Assembly: GCA_947044365.1 (NCBI GenBank)
Contig: OX345636.1
Coordinates: 29,554,466 to 29,618,465, forward strand
DNA from: Petrosia ficiformis
Lineage: Eukaryota; Porifera; Demospongiae; Haplosclerida; Petrosiidae
Length of the DNA stretch: 64,000 bases
Direction: 5' to 3'
Shown here: positions 9,466 through 20,400 of the stretch, piece after piece
How positions within the stretch are numbered: position 1 is the first letter of the stretch
Layout: each line of letters opens with the position of its first letter
Made by a program: the position numbers and the translations under genes
The notes under the pieces: generated by a model
Database searches by the model: none
The model's input: the letters and a program-made list of their open reading frames with translations, nothing else
What the model was told of the DNA's origin: nothing

Positions 9466-12320
9466 CTAATGTATATTCATTGACAGATTGCGATAGCCAT
9501 CCTCTCCTTTTGAACCACCTGAGATTTCACGTTGAGTAATTAATGCAGAGAGGGATGAAGCATAGTTGATTGATGAAAGATTTCCACCACTAATGTATTT
9601 CAAACTACTAAACACAGTTTCGATGGCACTTCCACTAATTCGAACTGGAACGATGTAATATTTAGGATGTTGTGCAAGGAAATCTTCACATAGTCCTTTG
9701 AAACCATGATGCATAATTTCTAATAAATCCCATGTCTACAATAGCAGAAGAAAAAAATAAGTGCATGCATGTCTATTTATACATTGATTCTTCACTTGCC
9801 TGCCAAGCTAGAAAGCATGTCTGGGTCGGTGATCTAACATTTCTTCCTAAACAAAATCAATGGTGGATGGTCACATAATTTTTTTCAAATAACAAGTATT
9901 ACATAAGATTATTATAATAATAATATATATACCTGCATTAGAAAAATGCATCTTCCAAGTGTTAAAAAACTCAAATCCTGTATCCATGTTCTTTAGAACT
10001 TGTGAAGACATACCATCTACACGTTCATGCGACAAGGTTCCTTTCTCGAACAAAAAACTACAAGCTGTAAGGTAATTCAACACTGCTGTATGCTCTAACT
10101 GCTCCTCTGGTCTAGCTTCAGCCATTTCTTTAATAGCTCCAAGCATGTAGGGTTGCTACAATATAACACAATGTGCCTACATGTTATTTTAATTAACATG
10201 TACATACATGTACCTGCATAATCTTGGCTGGCAAGACATTGAGCCGAGTCCAAGAATCACGAACAATATATGAATATTTTAATTTGGGTACTCTTCTGCT
10301 TTTCCCATTCCTGGCCCTCATTATGTCTGTTCTATATACATCTTCTACTGTTTCCCATCCAAAATGAACACCAGAAGCACTGACAAAATCTTTGGCACCA
10401 TTTTCTCTGGAACTGTACAAGGCAGCAACCATATTCTTCAACTATAACGACAACAGGAAATCATAAAAAAAACAAGATTTTATTGCATGTATTATTTTAC
10501 TTGATGACGACAAATGATGAGGTACACTTTCTGTCCATCAAACAGAGATACGAAACTGGGGGAAATCACGTTAGCATCTTTTGTATGGCTGCATAATTGT
10601 TTTAACAAAGACAGATTACTACTAGCACCATCACAAACAAGACCTCTAACACGGAATTTATATTGATTAAACACCAACAGACTCTTCATTACAAACGAAT
10701 GAAGTTGTTGTGCATCAATTGAACCAGCTAATGTAAAATAAGGTCCAATTACATCGTAGTTGGATGTCAGATCTCGCCATATGAATTGAAGTATATATTC
10801 CGTTTTCCGACACTCTTCTTCTTCGTCTATTCCTTCATAAACATCATGTAGTGAAGCCATATCGGACGAGGACATGGCATACCCTGTGATCGAAGAGTTA
10901 GAACTGTTCCATACAATTTTTGATTGAACCTACATGAAATTAGACATTATTTTCAAAAACATCAATATAATGAATTAAAAATTTGCATGCCTTTGTCTCA
11001 TCCCATATCAAAATTCCTTCCTTTAAAGGGGCATGATGCCCAAGCTTAACTCTCTCCTCTACATGATTGCTGTACTTCTCTGAACCCTCTTGTATGGACA
11101 ATTCACTTATACCAGGTGTACTGGCATGCTGATGCATGTACCCTCTCAGCGTCCTATCACATGGCAAGTTAAGAATTTCCAAACTTTGTAAAGCATGGAA
11201 TGCTGACGGGCTTCTTGAAAAAACTGCCAATGCTGTAAAAGTATAATATTGGTAAATTGCCAATCATTAATTAAGTATAATCATACCCAAGCGAATTGTA
11301 ACCGGACTCCATCTATTCCCACGCTTTCCAGCCTCTATGATAGAGAACAATAAAGAAGTTTATGACATTAATTTATTACTATGATAATTTCGACTAACCA
11401 TTCCTTTTTTGATCACTGAAAAACATTTCCACATCATCGTCCCATATGTGTTTTAAAGCTTCACCTCTTCCGCCAACTGTTTCGTCAGCTTCTTGATAAA
11501 TCTTTTCCAACTCATGAACACCAACATCAGATTCGAATATCCCCTGTACTAACTGAGCCATTTCTTCATTCTGTTCATCCCTTAATTCCATTGAATGTTG
11601 GCTGATCGAAACAAGCCTTCGACTAAGGCTAGTTATTTTGTTTCTCATGTTTTTCAAACGTCGACACTTACTGAAAGGACTTAAATAATCTAACGAAAGT
11701 GTTGAGCTTATATCCTGACGTCTTTTCCTATCAGGTGTGGACAACGCACTTAGTGTCTGCTTACGTGAGGTCAAATAATATTTCAGTGACAGACATGAAT
11801 GACACACATTTGACTTCTTTGTTTTGTCTGCGATGAAAAATCTACTACAGTTCTTGTGTCGTACTGAATCAGGAGGTAGTGTCATAACAACGACATCTTT
11901 AGAATATACATTATAGGAAGAATAGCCTTCTACTCCATGACAAACAGTCCAAGAATCATTCGATATTTTCGCTAATACTTCTAGAGAATCATTATCTTGG
12001 GGACTTGACAGATTTCCTTCAATAAAAATCTCACAAAAAAGGTAAACAGTATAGTGAAGCTCATAGTCAATTACAAGCCTCACGGAGTCAAGAGGGCCAG
12101 CAGACTTACTATAACTCTTGATACTCCTGGAAACACTCAACAATTGGCTTAATTGATTTGGAGCAAACTCGATACAGTTTATTGACACTTCCAACGACGG
12201 GTATTTCTTTCTAATTAATTGTTCTACTTCGTAGATACCTGATGACGATGACACTGAGTCGTTATCCAATATCTTTCTTCTTAAAGCGCTTCTAACAATC
12301 TCTCGACTACACGATGCCAT
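9466..12320 (-). CDS. P-element/THAP9-like transposase (about eight exons)
   Basis: Exons on - run approximately 12320-11398, 11342-11290, 11232-10991, 10930-10495, 10441-10214, 10155-9933, 9850-9798 and 9736-9466. Family-like features: the NRWSPVTIRLALAVFSRSPS block followed by LNLPCDRTLRGYM, matching the 'Y-S...L...SP.AY..LR...LP...TLR.W' region after the THAP/leucine zipper part of P/THAP9 transposases; ILIWDETK with a first acidic residue; RGLVCDGASSN; and near the end VRISGSAIETVFSSLKY then GGNLSSINYASS. The first 308 residues lack a recognisable THAP zinc finger. Instead there is a Cys/His cluster (HKNCSRFF, NVCHSC) and a basic coiled stretch. No stop or frameshift was seen inside exons, so it could be active. 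The P-family call rests on motifs, TIR start 'CA' and TSD size. Confidence 0.72.
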
Positions 12321-12337
12321 TTAATTAATTTTGCAAA

Positions 12338-12460
12338 TTAGGGGCGTGGTTTGACACGCGCTATTTATAGTAACGTAATTATAATATGCAGTGCACACGA
12401 ATTTTCATTGTTTGCGTGGGAGTTTCACGCTCCTACCCTCTCTTTTTTTATGGGCTCCTG
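12338..12460 (-). repeat. Right TIR of the P-like element
   Basis: Reverse complement of 8065-8187. Contains the mirror TATA box at 12362-12369. Confidence 0.92.
12362..12369 (-). promoter_or_regulatory. TATA box inside the right TIR
   Basis: The same TATAAATA on -, 42 nt upstream of the transposase ATG at 12320. Because the TIRs match, both genes would share one core promoter sequence. Confidence 0.6.
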
Positions 12461-12493
12461 TTATAATGTATATAACCTTCACAGCCAATCAGT

Positions 12494-13153
12494 TTGATGA
12501 AAGTCACCAGCTCATCTGTTCCTTCTGGTGAATCTTCTCAAGACACAAGGCGGCGCAGGAGTCATGAGATGTCCAGGATAAGAGATGAGCTTAGCAGAGG
12601 AGACATTCAACAGCAAATGGCAGATGAAATGAAGTTGTTGCCCAGGGATGAAAGAGACACACTCATGAAAGAGGCTAAATTCAACATATACGTTCCTCCT
12701 GAACAAGGGCTGGCAATGAAGGCAGATTTGTGTCTACCTTGGAAGAAATTGAGAATCATGAGAAGGTAAGTCTACAAAAATAAAAGTCAGGTAAAACTTC
12801 ACATGCATACTCGTATATAGATGGATGAAGTCATGGAATATAGAAGTAGCAAGTGAAAGGAAACAACGAGAACTGATGAAAACTGGCCTTGAAGAGCTTT
12901 CAATCGAAGCTGAGACAGTTCCTTTGCCAGAAAATGGAAAGTTGGTTGTGGATACATGGGGGAGCAAGGAGCTGAGTCTCTCCATGCTGCCTTTAACTAC
13001 ACTGAACGGTCATATAATAATATGAAAGATCGAGTTGAGCGGCTAAAGGCAGTACTTCAAAATCACCACCTTCGAATCTTGCCTGTGAATGAGTCACTGC
13101 AACCACCACCTCTAAAAATAAGAAAAAAGAAGACAACAGATGAAGGAGAATAG
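12494..13153 (+). pseudogene. Internally deleted unclassified transposase-like remnant
   Basis: The first part (12494-12765) encodes QGLAMKADLCLPWKKLRIMRR and ends at a GTAAG donor. A second exon follows near 12822. The last part (12956-13153), in another frame, encodes GAESLHAAFNYTERSY, DRVERLKAVLQNHHLRILP and a basic tail. I associate 'LPW.KLR.MRRW' near the N-terminus and 'EQG.ESLHA.FN....' at the C-terminus with one widespread anonymous invertebrate transposon family, whose long central catalytic part is missing here. This suggests an internal deletion with a junction near 12950. Confidence 0.45.
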
Positions 13154-13357
13154 CCAAGGATTTTACAAGCTGATAATAATAATTATTATTATTAAATGAC
13201 AGGATCAACTGAAAAGAACAATCACAGCATCGGGCGACTTAGCCACGCCCACCAAAAGTCATGTGGTGAGCCACGCCTATCATGTGACTTCCGGTGGGTG
13301 CGGTTTAAGTTTTGCTGTGTCTGCAAATTAATGCAATGCAAACTCCCCGGTAGCGTA

Positions 13358-13391
13358 GACCCAACCTACTACGAAGGAAGTAGGTTGGGTC
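13358..13391. repeat. 13-bp perfect hairpin in the Merlin 5' region
   Basis: GACCCAACCTACT (13358-13370) pairs with AGTAGGTTGGGTC (13379-13391) around an 8-nt loop. ACCGGTAGC-like sequence occurs on both sides. It lies between the TIR and the transposase start and may be a tiny nested MITE or a regulatory hairpin. Confidence 0.7.
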
Positions 13392-13457
13392 TGGCTCCGC
13401 GAGACTACCGGTAGCGGGAATACTTTCCGCGAAATGCGAAAACAAATCCAGTGCACA

Positions 13458-14729
13458 ATGTCTTTGATAGAGCTTGGACCAGTTATTTTTGGTGGAAATG
13501 ACAAGATCATTCAATTTTTACAACAAAAACAATTACTTGCAAGGAATTGCAACTGTACAAGGTAGAATAATTATGCTTATTTTTTTGCATCATTATAATT
13601 ATTATAAATCTACTTTCAATAAATGTGAGCATGCAGTCTGACAAAATCATCCTTTTAACAATTTTTACATTTTCACTTTATTGCTTCATAACTTGATAGT
13701 AGTTTAATGTATTAAATGAAATTGCAGGGATTAAATTAATAGTAAACAACCTAAGCTATATTAAGGGAACGATATTGCAGTACATGAAGCCTTACATGCA
13801 TGAATTATGTAAAACATTGTTGTAAAGGTGATTTTGTCAGGCTCAGTCTCAAATAATACATTAAAATAAGGAACGGAATAGAAGTATAAATAGTTATTCT
13901 TGTAACACAGGTGTGGTACTCAGATGGAGTTCAAGACTAGGAGTACAGAAGGGTCCAGTGATGGGTTTACATTTAGATGTCCGGATTGTAAGACCATGAA
14001 ATCAATCAGACACAATAGTTTTTTCACCAAGTCACGGTTGACCTTACAGAAGTGGCTATTAGTGATGCAAATGTGGAGCAGAGAAAGGCCAGTTGGAGAT
14101 GCTGCTGACGAAGCAGAGATTTCTGAACGCACTGCTATTGATATATATCAGTGGTTCAGAGAAGTTTGCTCAACAAAACTACTCAGTGAAGCACGAGCCA
14201 ATCCAAATGCTGTCAAACTGGGAGGACCAGGAGTGGTTGTTCAGATTGACGAGTCAATGTTTTCGCACAAGCCTAAAAACCACCGTGGTCGGCCAGCAAG
14301 ATCTGAAAACTGGGTGTTTGGAATGGTAGACACATCACGTAATCCAGCTCTTGGAGTGATGAGACTAGTTCCCAGAAGAGATGCAGCCACACTCTTGCCA
14401 ATTATAAGAGATTGGTGCTTGAGCGGCACCATTATTCACTCCGATGAATGGGCAGCTCACAATAGAATCAACACACTACCTAATATTACTCAACATCAAC
14501 ACGTCAATCACCCCCTACACTTTGTAGACCCAGCAACTGGAGTACATACTCAAAACATCGAGAGTTATTGGAATAATGTAAAAACTAAATTAAAAGAATG
14601 CGGGGATGTCATAGTGATCATTTAGAATCCTACCTCGATGAGCACATGTGGAGGGAGAGGTATGGGTCAACACATCGACAAGCTATCCAAGGTCTCTGTC
14701 AATGTATTGCTGAAATATACCCAGTGTAG
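13458..14729 (+). pseudogene. Merlin (DDE_Tnp_IS1595-type) transposase, one frameshift
   Basis: Exon 1 (13458-13561) starts MSLIELGPVIFGG and ends ...NCNCTR at a GT donor. Exon 2 starts at 13911 after ACACAG, in frame (CGTQMEF). Together they form a zinc ribbon (CNC...C, CPDC). Catalytic triad landmarks are VVQIDESMF (D), IIHSDEWAAH (D) and HTQNIESYWNN (E). After LKE the frame runs into VIVII and a stop. Shifting by one base in the A-run at about 14591-14596 restores the family ending (HLESYLDEHMWRERYG) to a TAG at 14727-14729. A single-base loss in a homopolymer is therefore the only visible lesion. Confidence 0.88.
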
Positions 14730-14790
14730 TGTAATATATCCAGTATCTACCTTGTACAGTTGCAATTCCGTGCAAGTAATTGTTTTTGTT
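13522..14790. repeat. Inverted copies of the exon 1/intron junction inside Merlin
   Basis: 13522-13565 (end of exon 1 plus the splice donor) is repeated in reverse complement at 14747-14790, 44 bp with one mismatch, downstream of the stop codon. A transcript through the element could fold back over its own splice donor. Confidence 0.85.
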
Positions 14791-15031
14791 TACCAGCTTT
14801 TTTAAAAGCTTCTTTTCTTTATATCTTTTCTTTATATCTTTTCTTCGTTCTCCTTCAAAGGTTTTTATAAAAACCACCAACTCACAAAAGATCTGTCACC
14901 TTCACCTTGAAAAATGTTGAACCGCGCCCACCGGAAGTCACATGATAGGCGTGGCTCACCACATGACTTTTGGTGGGCGTGGCTAAGTCGCCCGATGCTG
15001 TGATCGTTCTTTTCAGTTGATCCAAATGACA

Positions 15032-16156
15032 TGCATAACATAGCTAATAAACATTACCTTGATTCCCCGTTAAAAAAATTGTTAGCACCAATCCTTTGAT
15101 AGAAACAGATAGGTAGATCAGTAGTCTTCGTGTTTTGACCGTAGTCAACTCTAACAAAACTTTAGTATTCCAAGAATAGCATGGTTTTCCTAGTAAACTG
15201 ACTGAAAATACAGGCGCTCGCTAGTTAATGACAACACAAGATACAAGGATGTTTCAGGTACCAACTTGTAGCTTGACCTTTCTTTTTTTTGCAGAAACGT
15301 GCAATTGAGGTCATCAGGGTTTTCCCCTAACTGTCACATGCTTATTTTTAGTGAACAGTTTAGTTGCCATGACGTTGCTAAGGTGTTTTTAAAATTTCTG
15401 TATACGCGGAAATATTTTGATATTAAACACCCGTGAAAAGCCAACGACGTCTACAGACGTCATGAGTACTAATGGTCGTATGTTTAAATTGCTTCATTAT
15501 TTTTCAACCAAATTTTACAGAAGACAGTGCACTAAATATACTTTAAGCAGTGCAAAACTTGAAGCTATACGAGTAACCAATCCAAAGTTATAAGCAATCG
15601 AATTCCCAAAGACGCTAAGTGCGGGTATTGGCACTGACCACTGCACTTTCAAACACTCGTCTTGCTACTTTCTTCCAACTAACGAAGCATGTTTTTGGTA
15701 TCTACGACTTTGTTAGAAGCTCCTCTGTTTATGTAAGTAAGTCATAAGTCTGTGTTGTTTAAAATGTGGAAGTTATACAGGTAAGTAAAGTGTGGGCGTT
15801 GCCTTTCGACTACTAAATATTCAAGCACTCGCCTTGCTCTCTTCCTGCCAATAGCAAAGCATAAATTTTACATCTATAGCTTTCTCAACAACTCTTCTTT
15901 CCAGCAAAGTAAGTTAGAAACTCTAGTTTCATAATACGGGAGAGTTATAGTGGTATAAATCTTAGTAACTATACAATAATATTTTTATTAATAATTATGA
16001 TGATACAAAATCTTTTTTTTTTTGTTCTAATGTATATATTAATAAATTATGATGATACAAAATCTGCTCTAATGACTATAATTGAACACCTTTCCTGTAT
16101 GTTGACTTATTACTTATTACTATTAACTTCTGTCTGTCACACATTTTCCTAGATAA
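15032..16156. other. Non-coding region with a diverged tandem duplication
   Basis: No gene seen. Two diverged ~180-bp units (about 15610-15790 and 15795-15960) share CACTCG(T/C)CTTGCT, GAAGCAT/AAAGCAT and a GTAAGT.AGT block. A short repeat, AATTATGATGATACAAAATC, occurs at about 15995 and 16046. Confidence 0.5.
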
Positions 16157-16160
16157 TTAA

Positions 16161-16773
16161 GGTGGTACTAGGGAGTGGGCGGATGCGACTCCAATCAGTT
16201 TCAAAATAGAATATTATATAATATGACTCTAACCTGGTGTAATGGCAACCTTCATATCTTCTAATCACCTTTATAGGGTCCTGGAATTGATAAAACATAT
16301 ATAAAATGTCCATTTTTGCCATCTTAATAAGTACAAAACGGAGAAAGCCACGCCCACCAATCATGGCGTGCACCAAGTACAATGCATTTAGAGAAAACAA
16401 ATAGAGCCGTTTTCTGGAAATTCATTTTACTTTTATAGTTACAAGAGGCTGAAGAAAGCTGAATTCTGTAGCTTTTCAGTGAAACCATAAAATCTACCTT
16501 TCTAGGCACTATCAAACTCCGATCTTTCTCAGACACCAACTACAGTTACCCGCCATTGTTTCCCACCCACCGCCCCCTCCACCACCCGTGGGGCGTGTTT
16601 AGGTTTGTTTCTGAAAATAAACTATCAGTCAAAACATTTAGGCCCAATAATTATACCCACGGGTGGGTGTGGCTTCCAAAAAATACAGAATGGAACCAGA
16701 TTGTATGCAGCAAGAAGCTTGCAAGACTAGAAACTGATTGGAGTAGCATCCGCCCACGGAAAAGACTACAACC
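16161..16773. mobile_element. 613-bp MITE flanked by TTAA
   Basis: About 45-bp TIRs: the left starts GGTGGTACTAGGGAGTGGGC and the right contains the mirrored GAAACTGATTGGAGTAGCAT. The ends are directly flanked by TTAA (16157-16160 and 16774-16777), the target of piggyBac and Kolobok elements. There is no credible coding sequence. Superfamily undecided. Confidence 0.8.
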
Positions 16774-16777
16774 TTAA

Positions 16778-17289
16778 ATTCGGAATCTATGAAAAAGGTC
16801 CAGTTTAATTATCGCTGCTAAAGAGTTAACTTTTGGCTGGGATGAAATCTTGATGTCTTTATAGACTATAAGAACTGGCATCATGCATCCATCTCTGTTG
16901 TATTACATTAAAAAATGCTATTCATGATGGAGGTACATTTAGCAATTTTTTGTATAATACATGTAACTTGCTCTGTTTCTGCAAAGTTTAATGTGGGGAT
17001 TTTATATGCTTGTGGGTTTACTAGTATTCTTTTCATATCTATCCACAGAATTTTAGATGGAGGTGGCAACTCGGTTACCTGAAGTAAAAGTTGTGAATTC
17101 ATGAAAATAGACATAAACCAATAGCCAGCCTTACCTCTTCAATGGCCTGTAATATTCTTTCCCTCCACCCTGTTAGCCCTACCGCTTCAAGCTGAGATTG
17201 TTGTTGTTTAGAATTCAATTCTAGAAAATTTTAATCCCAATCAATCTGGTTTGCCTGAGTGTGCTATCAATTAAATCTGTTGAATTCCA
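16778..17289. other. Non-coding, no gene seen
   Basis: Unique-looking AT-rich sequence between the TTAA MITE and the 3' end of the LINE. Confidence 0.4.
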
Positions 17290-17412
17290 TTTTTTTTTTA
17301 AATTTAATTTTATTTATATATCATAAATACTCAATAGCCAAGGGCTAATATGAAGAGTAAGTTTACGTAAAAGAAAAACAGAACTTAATTATATATTTAA
17401 GATATAACTTTA

Positions 17413-20400
17413 TTACATGTAAGATCTAATATAAAACTTCAGTTGACTTAATGATTTAGATGATTTAACATGGTCCGGCAATGAATTCCATAATTTAATC
17501 GAATCTGGGAAAAAAGAATTCAGAGTAGACTGAGTCTTGTAAGTGATATATTGGAGATTCTGAGAAGAAAAGGCACGAAGATTATAGGAAGGAACAGGCC
17601 GAAATTGAAGAGGAGGATCAGGGAAATCAACCAGATTATGGAGAATTTTGAAGAGAAAAATCAGTTTTGCATTCTGGCGATGAGAGTGAAGAGTGGGTAG
17701 TTGAAGTTTGGAAAGAAGAAAGGTGTAATCAGAAGACCAATCTTTGCTGCAAATTTTACAAGCAAAGTGTTGGACTTTTTCAATTTTGGAAGAGAGATGA
17801 GAAGAATGAGGGTCAAAAAGAAAAGAGCAGTATTCCAGATGAGGACGAATAAGGGAAATATAAAGATGTAAAAGTGTAGAGGTATCAGAATAGAAATAAA
17901 ATTGTCGATACAAAAGACCAAGTAATTTACGAGCCTTTGCACAAATATTAGAAACGTGGGGAGACCAGGATAAAGAAGAACATATGGTGACACCTAAATA
18001 CTTAAATTCAGTAACTAATTCCAAAGGTGAACCAAAAAGACAGAGAGGAGGAAGCGAATTAATAAATATAGAACGCCTATAAGACAGAAACATATACTTA
18101 GATTTCAAAAGATTCAGAGAGAGGAAATTAGTGGAAAGCCACAAAGATATAGATTTAAGGTCATTTTGGAAAGTAGAAAGGTCCAATTCATTATCTATTG
18201 GGCGAAAGATAAGGATGTCGTCAGCATATAAAATTAGAGTAGAAGCGGGGGATAAAGGAACAGAAGTAATACCATTAATGTAAATAAGAAAGAGAAGAGG
18301 TCCAAGAATGGATCCTTGAGGAACTCCAGATAGAACTGGAAGAGAAGAAGAGGAGGATCCATTAAGAACGACTTGCTGAAAACGAGATGATAAATAAGAA
18401 TGAAGCCATTTAATTAAACTAGGAGGACAATTAAGAGAGGAAAGAAGGTCAATTAATGGAGCATGAGGAACAGTGTCGAATGCTTTCTTGAGATCAAGAA
18501 AGCAAGCACAAATTGCTTTATTATTTTGAAGGATTTTGTGAAAAGAGTTGATAGCAAAAAGAAGAGCTGAAGAGGTTGAACGATTAGGTAAGAAACCAAA
18601 TTGATAGGGGGACACAAGATTGTAGTCTAAACAAAACCTGTAGAGTATGGAGTGAACATGCTTTTCAAGAATTTTACTAACCACAGAAAGTAAAGATATA
18701 GGACGATAGTTGGAAGGATCACTGGTATTAGAAGAGGATTTTGGTATGGGAACAATAAAAGAATTTTTCCAATCAGAGGGGACACGGCCTAAAGACAGAG
18801 ATAAGTTAAAAATATGAGTGAGAGGGGAGACGATAGAGTGAGCAGTGTGTTTGAGCATACGAGTGGAAATGAAATCAGGACCAGAAGCAGAGTCAAGAGG
18901 CAGATTAGCAATCAAAGAAAGAACTTGAGACTGAGTACAGAGGTAAGATGGGGGAAGAGAGGACTGGCCAAAAGCAGGTAAAAAAGAGGAAAGGGGAGGA
19001 ATGGATGAATTAAAACAACCAGAAAAATATTCATTCAAAATATCAGCTTTATCACAATCAGAGGTAAAGATTTTACCTTTAAAATTGAGAGGGGGAACAG
19101 ATGAGGAAGTTTTTCTTGTAGACCGAACATAAGACCAGAACTTCTTAGGAGAAGAGGAAGATAGAGAGCGAAAGAATTGGAATTTTTTTAATCTAATAGT
19201 AGAGGTTATGTGATTTCGAAGAGAACAATAGGTTTGACGAATTGAAGAACTATTAAATCTCTTGGCTTGTGTAAAGAGCCTTTGACGACGTTTAATTTTA
19301 ATTTTCAACTCAGAATCAATCCATGGAGGGAAAGAAGATGGAGAAGAATACTTCCATGGAATACATTGATCAATTACTCTCATAAAATTATCCTTAAAAG
19401 TATTCCATGATAGATCTAAATCAGAAGAGAAAAGAGTATCCCAAGGAATTGAAGATAAAAGAAAATTGGCCCTGTCAAAATCAGCAAGATGATATAGCCA
19501 AATTTTACGTTTCGAAGGCTGTCTGTTAAAATGGGCAGAAGATCTGAGAGAAACAGTAGAAAGTACAGAGTTATGATCAGAAGAAGAAACTGGAGGTAAA
19601 ATTACCGATGAGGCACTTAAACTATCAGGAACAAGAACAAGATCAATAATAGAACATGAACCACATACAGGAGTACTAGTAGGTGAAGATACTATCTGGG
19701 ACAAAGAAAAAGAGTTTAAAAGGGAGGAAAAGTCACTAAATAGACGTCCACTTGGGGAAGACATGTCAACATTAAAATCCCCAGCAATTATAAGATTTTG
19801 AATAGACTCAGGAGGAATAGAAGAAAGGAGTTCAACTAAATCAGAAACGCCATTAAGCGAGGAGGGAGGTCTATAATAAGAACCAAGAGTAAATGTTTGG
19901 TTGAAAACTTTAACTGAAACCAAAAGCAGTTCAAGATCACAAGAGGGACAGCAAAGATATTAGAATGAATGTAAAGAAGAACACCTCCACCATGTCGGTT
20001 TCTATCTTTACGAAAAAGTTGATAATTAATTAGAGCAATTTCATGGTCAAGAATATCTTGTGACAGCCAGGACTCAGACACACAAATAATATCCGGAGAA
20101 AGGGAAGCACAAACAAGACAGAATTCATCAAACTTGGGCAATAGACTACGAACATTTAAAGAAAGAATTTTGAGTGAGCGGGTGGGAACAGAATTAGGAT
20201 TAAATGCAGAGAGATTACTAGGTACAGAGGAATGCAGGTGAGGAAAACTAAAAGTCATATGACAGGAAGAGGGTGATGATTGGATGGAGTCAGAAGAGAA
20301 GAAGCGAGATGTACAATCAGATTGGCTAAAACTGAGGGATGAGGAAATGGCAGAATGGGGCAATGCTTTTGAGCAAGATTGAGTGGAAGAGTGGGAGCTG

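Larger units (their letters stand above)
8065..12460. mobile_element. P-element-like DNA transposon with 123-bp TIRs and 7-bp TSD
   Basis: Both ends begin CAGGAGCCCATAAAAAAAG. 8065-8187 and 12338-12460 are inverted repeats that appear identical over 123 bp. Flanks are TTATAAT at 8058-8064 and TTATAAT at 12461-12467, a 7-bp target duplication (P elements usually make 7-8 bp). Inside are a minus-strand spliced transposase and a plus-strand accessory gene, arranged convergently and each starting just inside a TIR. The matching TIRs imply a very recent insertion. Confidence 0.9.
13202..15023. mobile_element. Merlin DNA transposon with ~105-bp TIRs and 8-bp TSD
   Basis: The left end GGATCAACTGAAAAGAACAA (13202) is mirrored at the right end, finishing at 15023. 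TIRs are about 105 bp with a few mismatches. Flanks AAATGACA (13194-13201) and AAATGACA (15024-15031) form an exact 8-bp TSD, typical of Merlin/IS1016. The single gene is an IS1595/ISXO2-type transposase. Confidence 0.93.

Noticed and set aside
13305..13514. Two overlapping - strand frames in the Merlin 5' region
   Set aside because: They are antisense shadows of exon 1 and of the hairpin; no family support.
16324..16777. Short frames inside the TTAA MITE
   Set aside because: No start, splice or family support; they overlap the TIRs.
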